This document shows, one piece after another, positions 6,508-8,683 of a DNA stretch of 8,683 nt. Source of the stretch: Acidimicrobiia bacterium (lineage in GTDB: Bacteria; Actinomycetota; Acidimicrobiia; Acidimicrobiales; AC-14); the NCBI GenBank assembly GCA_019243595.1, contig JAFAUA010000596.1, forward strand, positions 1 through 8,683. Reading direction: 5' to 3'. Position 1 is the first letter of the stretch, and each line of letters starts with the position of its first letter. The translations under genes and the position numbers were made by a program. The notes below the pieces were generated by a model. The model had not been told where the DNA came from, made no database searches, and was given only the letters and a program-made list of their open reading frames with translations.

Positions 6508-7100
6508 GCCAGGGCGGGGAGGTGCCCGCCGTCCATCTCGTCGGGCGTGATGCCGAGCCGATCCTTGACGACGCGTCGTTGGAAGTCGGCGGGGAAGAAA
6601 CGGTCGTCGCGGCAGAGCAGAAACCGCGTCGGGACGTCGGGCCACGCCGGCATCGGCCGGTGCTCGGTGAACGGCGTGTTCGACTGGTTGCGCACGTGGT
6701 TGGCCGACTCGGCGGCGATGTCCGGCGGTACGTCGTGCAGGAACAGCTCCACCGGGTCGTCGCCCTCGGCCTGGTGGCCGGTGTTGCCCCACCACTCGCC
6801 GGGCGACTCGCCTGCCCGAGGTGTCATCGCGGCAACGAGTACGACGAGCTCGACGGGGACCGCCTCGCACACGAGCGGCGCCGTGAACCCGGCCATCGAC
6901 TGGGCGACGAGAATGAGATCGCGGCGGTCCCCGATGGCGCCGACGACCACGCGCGCGTACTCGTCAATGCCCGCCGTGTCGTCGTCGCACGGCAGGTCCG
7001 GCGCGACGACGTCGTGGCCCCGCTCCCGAAGGAGCGGCGCGACGAGGTGCCAGTACCACGAGTCCGACCCCGCCCCATGCAGCAATACGTAGGCAGCCAT
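6444..7100 (-). CDS. Alpha/beta-fold hydrolase
   Basis: A 218-residue single-domain alpha/beta hydrolase starting MAAYVLLHGAGSDSWYWH, where LLHGAG supplies the oxyanion-hole HG motif. The nucleophile is probably S68 in VAQSMAG, a variant of G-x-S-x-G in which alanine replaces the first glycine (A66) and the last position (A70) is followed by G71. The acid is D165 or D166 in LLCRDDRFFP, and the base is H193 in DGGHLPALAHPEEL. The fold and spacing resemble the compact esterase/salicylate-binding-like hydrolases common in actinobacteria; the substrate is unknown. The ATG at 7100 is preferred: the frame runs on to a TTG at 7166, but those 22 residues are Arg-rich and unlike the family. No good ribosome site precedes 7100. 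It is divergent from the MarR gene and may be its target. Its last 21 codons overlap the sigma gene end. Confidence 0.9.
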   Translation of the reverse strand: MAAYVLLHGAGSDSWYWHLVAPLLRERGHDVVAPDLPCDDDTAGIDEYARVVVGAIGDRRDLILVAQSMAGFTAPLVCEAVPVELVVLVAAMTPRAGESPGEWWGNTGHQAEGDDPVELFLHDVPPDIAAESANHVRNQSNTPFTEHRPMPAWPDVPTRFLLCRDDRFFPADFQRRVVKDRLGITPDEMDGGHLPALAHPEELVERLEAFASAARSVR

Positions 7101-7155
7101 CACTTGATACGACCGCCGCCCCGTCCCGAACTCATCGCCACGACGGAAACGCGGG

Positions 7156-7229
7156 AACGCCTCCAAGTGTTGCGCCGGTGTCCGTTATCACCGCATTTCC
7201 GGAGCTGTCACGAGAAGATTGGAGGCGTT
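7156..7229. repeat. Perfect 11-base inverted repeat flanking the hydrolase promoter
   Basis: AACGCCTCCAA at 7156-7166 is the exact reverse complement of TTGGAGGCGTT at 7219-7229, separated by 52 bases. The arm centres are 63 bases apart, close to six DNA turns. One arm lies in the predicted hydrolase leader and the other just upstream of its -35. This arrangement suits a pair of regulator sites or a long-range stem. The repeat is seen directly; the function is inferred. Confidence 0.5.
7184..7211 (-). promoter_or_regulatory. Candidate hydrolase promoter
   Basis: Reading the minus strand, GTGACA (7211-7206) matches five of six bases of the -35 consensus. After 16 bases, GATAAC (7189-7184) matches four of six at -10. 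Transcription would start near 7177, giving a leader of about 77 bases before the ATG at 7100. It was found by eye, with no comparative support. Confidence 0.4.
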
Positions 7230-7235
7230 GAAGCG

Positions 7236-7264
7236 TTGACATCGAACTATTAGATATCTAATCT
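7236..7264 (+). promoter_or_regulatory. Predicted promoter of the MarR-dehydrogenase operon
   Basis: A perfect TTGACA -35 (7236-7241) is followed by 17 bases and TAATCT (7259-7264), which fits the actinobacterial TANNNT -10. The start point would be at about 7271-7272, coinciding with the GTG start codon at 7272, so the transcript is probably leaderless. No ribosome site is present upstream of that GTG, consistent with this. Confidence 0.6.
7249..7262. promoter_or_regulatory. Perfect 14-base palindrome, likely MarR operator
   Basis: ATTAGATATCTAAT is a perfect palindrome, strikingly AT-rich against the GC-rich surroundings. It covers the second half of the promoter spacer and the first four bases of the -10, ending 9 bases before the GTG of the MarR gene. 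MarR dimers usually bind palindromes of this kind over their own promoters. Bound regulator here would block transcription of itself and the dehydrogenase. Confidence 0.65.
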
Positions 7265-7271
7265 TATTGTC

Positions 7272-7709
7272 GTGGACGGACCGCCGGAGATCGAGCCCAT
7301 TGGGCTGGCCGTCACCCGCACGGCGAAGTTGCTGAGCAGGGCGTTCGACGACGCCCTCGCCGACGCCGGCGGTTCGCTTCCGACGTGGCTCGTGCTGGTT
7401 TCGCTGATGGGAACGCGGCACGGCAAGCAGCGGGACCTGGCCGACGCCGTCGGCATCGAGGCCGCCACCCTCACCCACCACCTCAACCGCATGGAGAGGG
7501 CCGGGCTCGTAACCCGCCGGCGGGACCCCGAGAACCGTCGCGTCCACCAGGTCGAGCTCACGGAGTCAGGAGAAGCCGCGTTCCACTCCTCGCGCGGCCA
7601 CGTGGCCGCCTTCGACCGGCAACTGCGCGCCGGCTTCACCCGAGACGAGTTGGCGCAGCTGCGTGGCTTCCTCGACCGTTTGGCCGCCAACGCCAAAGGA
7701 GCTTCATGA
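7272..7709 (+). CDS. MarR family transcriptional regulator
   Basis: A 145-residue winged-helix regulator of typical MarR length. After an N-terminal dimerisation helix (about 9-31) comes LPTWLVLVSLMGTRHGKQRDLADAVGIEAATLTHHLNRMERAGLVTRR (about 36-83), containing the helix-turn-helix with recognition helix AATLTHHLNRMERAGL (64-79). The wing RRRDPENRRVHQVELT follows at 82-97, with the conserved D-x-R/NRR core. A C-terminal dimerisation helix closes the protein. The start is GTG at 7272, chosen because the promoter predicts a leaderless transcript beginning there. The dehydrogenase ATG overlaps its TGA, so they are co-transcribed and translationally coupled. It probably represses its own operon, and perhaps the divergent hydrolase, until a small, often phenolic ligand binds; the ligand is unknown. 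Confidence 0.93.
   Translation: MDGPPEIEPIGLAVTRTAKLLSRAFDDALADAGGSLPTWLVLVSLMGTRHGKQRDLADAVGIEAATLTHHLNRMERAGLVTRRRDPENRRVHQVELTESGEAAFHSSRGHVAAFDRQLRAGFTRDELAQLRGFLDRLAANAKGAS
7697..7701 (+). promoter_or_regulatory. Ribosome binding site deciding the dehydrogenase start
   Basis: AGGAG (within AAAGGAG) lies inside the last codons of the MarR gene. Two consecutive ATG codons follow, at 7706 and 7709. The spacing is 4 bases to the first and 7 to the second, so the second is favoured; initiation at 7706 remains possible and would add one methionine. Confidence 0.6.
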
Positions 7710-8488
7710 TGAACGGAAAAGTTGCCGTCGTAATCGGCGCCAGCCGCGGCATTGGAGCGGCGGTGGCCCGTGCGTACGCGCAGGCAGGGGCCAGTGTCGT
7801 GCTTGCCGCTCGCAATGCCGATGCTCTCGACCGGCTGGCATATGACATCGACGGCGATGTCCTGGTCGTGCCGACTGACGTCACCGACGACGACGCGATC
7901 GCCAACCTCATCGATCAGGTGCTGATGAACTTCGGCCGCCTCGACGTGGCGTGCAACAACGCCGCCTTCCCGGACCACCGGCCGGCGCTGCTTGTCGACA
8001 TCCCCGTCGAGCGGTTCGACGCGTCCGTGGCCGTCAACCTGCGCGGCGTCTTCGTCGCCATGCAGCACGAGATCCCGGCGATGCTGCGCAGCGGCGGCGG
8101 CGCCATCGTCAACATGTCGTCGACTGCCGGCCACCACGGCGTGAGCGGTCTGGCCGACTACGTCGCCACCAAGTGGGCGCTCGAGGGGCTGACCCGCGCC
8201 GCAGCCCTCGACTACGCGGCCGACGGCGTGCGGGTGAACGCCATCGCACCCGGTCCCATCCTCACCGACGGGCTCGCCCAGGCAGGCGCGGCCGCCCGGG
8301 AAGCGGCGGCAAGCGCCATGCCCATGCAGCGCATCGGCCAGCCCGAGGAGGTGGCGGCAGCAGCCGTATGGCTGTCTTCGGACGAGTCGGCGTTCGTCAC
8401 GGGTACGACGCTCGTCCTCGATGGCGGCGAGTTGGCAGGCGTGCAGGCCTTCGCCATGCAGAAGCGACTGGCGGCTGCAACGCCGTAA
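7709..8488 (+). CDS. Short-chain dehydrogenase/reductase (classical SDR, glucose/3-oxoacyl type)
   Basis: A 259-residue cytosolic NAD(P)-dependent oxidoreductase with every classical SDR motif. The Rossmann glycine motif is GASRGIG at 10-16 (GASRGIG instead of TGxxxGIG), and D57 is in PTDVTD. CNNAA lies at 82-86. The catalytic tetrad is N110 (VAVNLRG), S138 (NMSSTAG), Y151 and K155 (YVATK). PGPILTDG follows at 181-188 and the C-terminal GTTLVLDGG at 232-240. Arg at 13 and R35 (AARN) after strand 2 suggest NADP(H) preference (inference). Such enzymes interconvert alcohols and ketones; the substrate is unknown. It overlaps the MarR stop by one base, so it is likely the main target of that regulator. 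Its stop lies one base from the end of the convergent DUF899 gene, and no terminator hairpin is visible between them. Confidence 0.94.
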   Translation: MNGKVAVVIGASRGIGAAVARAYAQAGASVVLAARNADALDRLAYDIDGDVLVVPTDVTDDDAIANLIDQVLMNFGRLDVACNNAAFPDHRPALLVDIPVERFDASVAVNLRGVFVAMQHEIPAMLRSGGGAIVNMSSTAGHHGVSGLADYVATKWALEGLTRAAALDYAADGVRVNAIAPGPILTDGLAQAGAAAREAAASAMPMQRIGQPEEVAAAAVWLSSDESAFVTGTTLVLDGGELAGVQAFAMQKRLAAATP

Positions 8489-8489
8489 C

Positions 8490-8683
8490 TCAAGACGAGA
8501 AGTCGGGCTGTGCCTTGCGAACCGAATCGCTGCGACCCTTTGGCTCCTCCCACTCCTCCTGACGGCCGAGGGCAGTGAGGTCGAGGAAGTAATAGGAGCC
8601 GCCGGTGGACTCGAGACCTCGCGCGTATTGCGAGTAAGTGCGGAAGATCCGGCCGTCCACCGTCAGGAAGCAGGTGCGTCCGG
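8490..8683 (-). CDS. DUF899 family protein (thioredoxin-like), C-terminal part
   Basis: An open frame enters from the right edge and ends at the TGA complementary to 8490-8492, giving the last 63 residues. It reads GRTCFLTVDGRIFRTYSQYA at 1-20, then ARGLESTGGSYYFLDLT at 20-36 and ALGRQEEWEEPKGR at 37-50. The order (V/D)G-x-I/V-F-x-TYS-x-YARG, then a YxFLDLT strand, then LGRQEEWE is the C-terminal signature of DUF899 proteins, which are annotated as thioredoxin-fold proteins of unknown function and are common in actinobacteria. The start and catalytic part are outside the window. It converges on the dehydrogenase gene with a one-base gap. Assignment is by remembered motif pattern only. Confidence 0.8.
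   Translation of the reverse strand, partial: GRTCFLTVDGRIFRTYSQYARGLESTGGSYYFLDLTALGRQEEWEEPKGRSDSVRKAQPDFSS

Noticed and set aside
5113..6870. Minus-strand open frame of 585 codons antisense to the sigma gene
   Set aside because: Low-complexity Arg/Gly composition, and it spans several real genes and boundaries; typical high-GC antisense artefact.
7101..7166. TTG start at 7166 for the hydrolase
   Set aside because: No ribosome site, an atypical Arg-rich extension, and homologous proteins begin near MAxYVLLHG.
7385..7708. Upstream extension of the dehydrogenase frame back to 7385
   Set aside because: The extra 108 residues are Arg/Pro-rich out-of-frame MarR sequence; AGGAG and the GASRGIG motif fix the start at 7706/7709.
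8489..8489. Terminator between dehydrogenase and DUF899 genes
   Set aside because: Only one base separates the stops, and no hairpin with a T-run is visible on either side.

Overview
High-GC DNA (strong G/C preference at third codon positions). There are two F420-type luciferase-like oxidoreductases, an ECF sigma factor paired with a DGPF protein, and regulators that look leaderless. Together these point to an actinobacterium (Actinomycetota) and probably a chromosomal region; the genus cannot be read from the sequence. I see no mobile element, RNA gene or CRISPR array, and no gene-free stretch longer than about 170 bases. Twelve lines of evidence were protein-family recognition by eye, not database searches.

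Left part, all on the minus strand, in transcription order from about 4737 down to 1: an Rv1855c-like F420-dependent oxidoreductase (TIGR03560 type); a three-helix membrane protein of unknown function; an aldo/keto reductase; a TetR regulator with its own promoter and an operator-like palindrome; a ferritin-like diiron protein that overlaps the TetR gene by four bases; and the N-terminal part of a second luciferase-like oxidoreductase that runs off the left edge. The last three form a compact TetR - diiron protein - flavin/F420 oxidoreductase operon, the best candidate here for an uncharacterised oxidative pathway.

Centre, plus strand: a DGPF (YCII-related) protein followed 4 bases later by an ECF sigma factor with a long C-terminal extension, the classic ECF42 pairing. 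A sequence resembling the ECF42 promoter lies upstream of the pair, which would make it self-activating.

Right part: an alpha/beta hydrolase on the minus strand, whose 3' end overlaps the sigma gene tail-to-tail by 64 bases. It is divergent from a MarR regulator and short-chain dehydrogenase operon on the plus strand. The 171-base divergent region is rich in signals: a TTGACA promoter for the MarR gene with a perfect 14-base palindrome over its spacer and -10, a likely opposing hydrolase promoter, and an 11-base perfect inverted repeat flanking that promoter with centres 63 bases apart. The end of a DUF899 protein enters from the right edge on the minus strand, one base from the end of the dehydrogenase.

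The window reads as three separately regulated redox or detoxification modules (TetR, ECF42, MarR) packed closely together. Substrates cannot be inferred from sequence alone.
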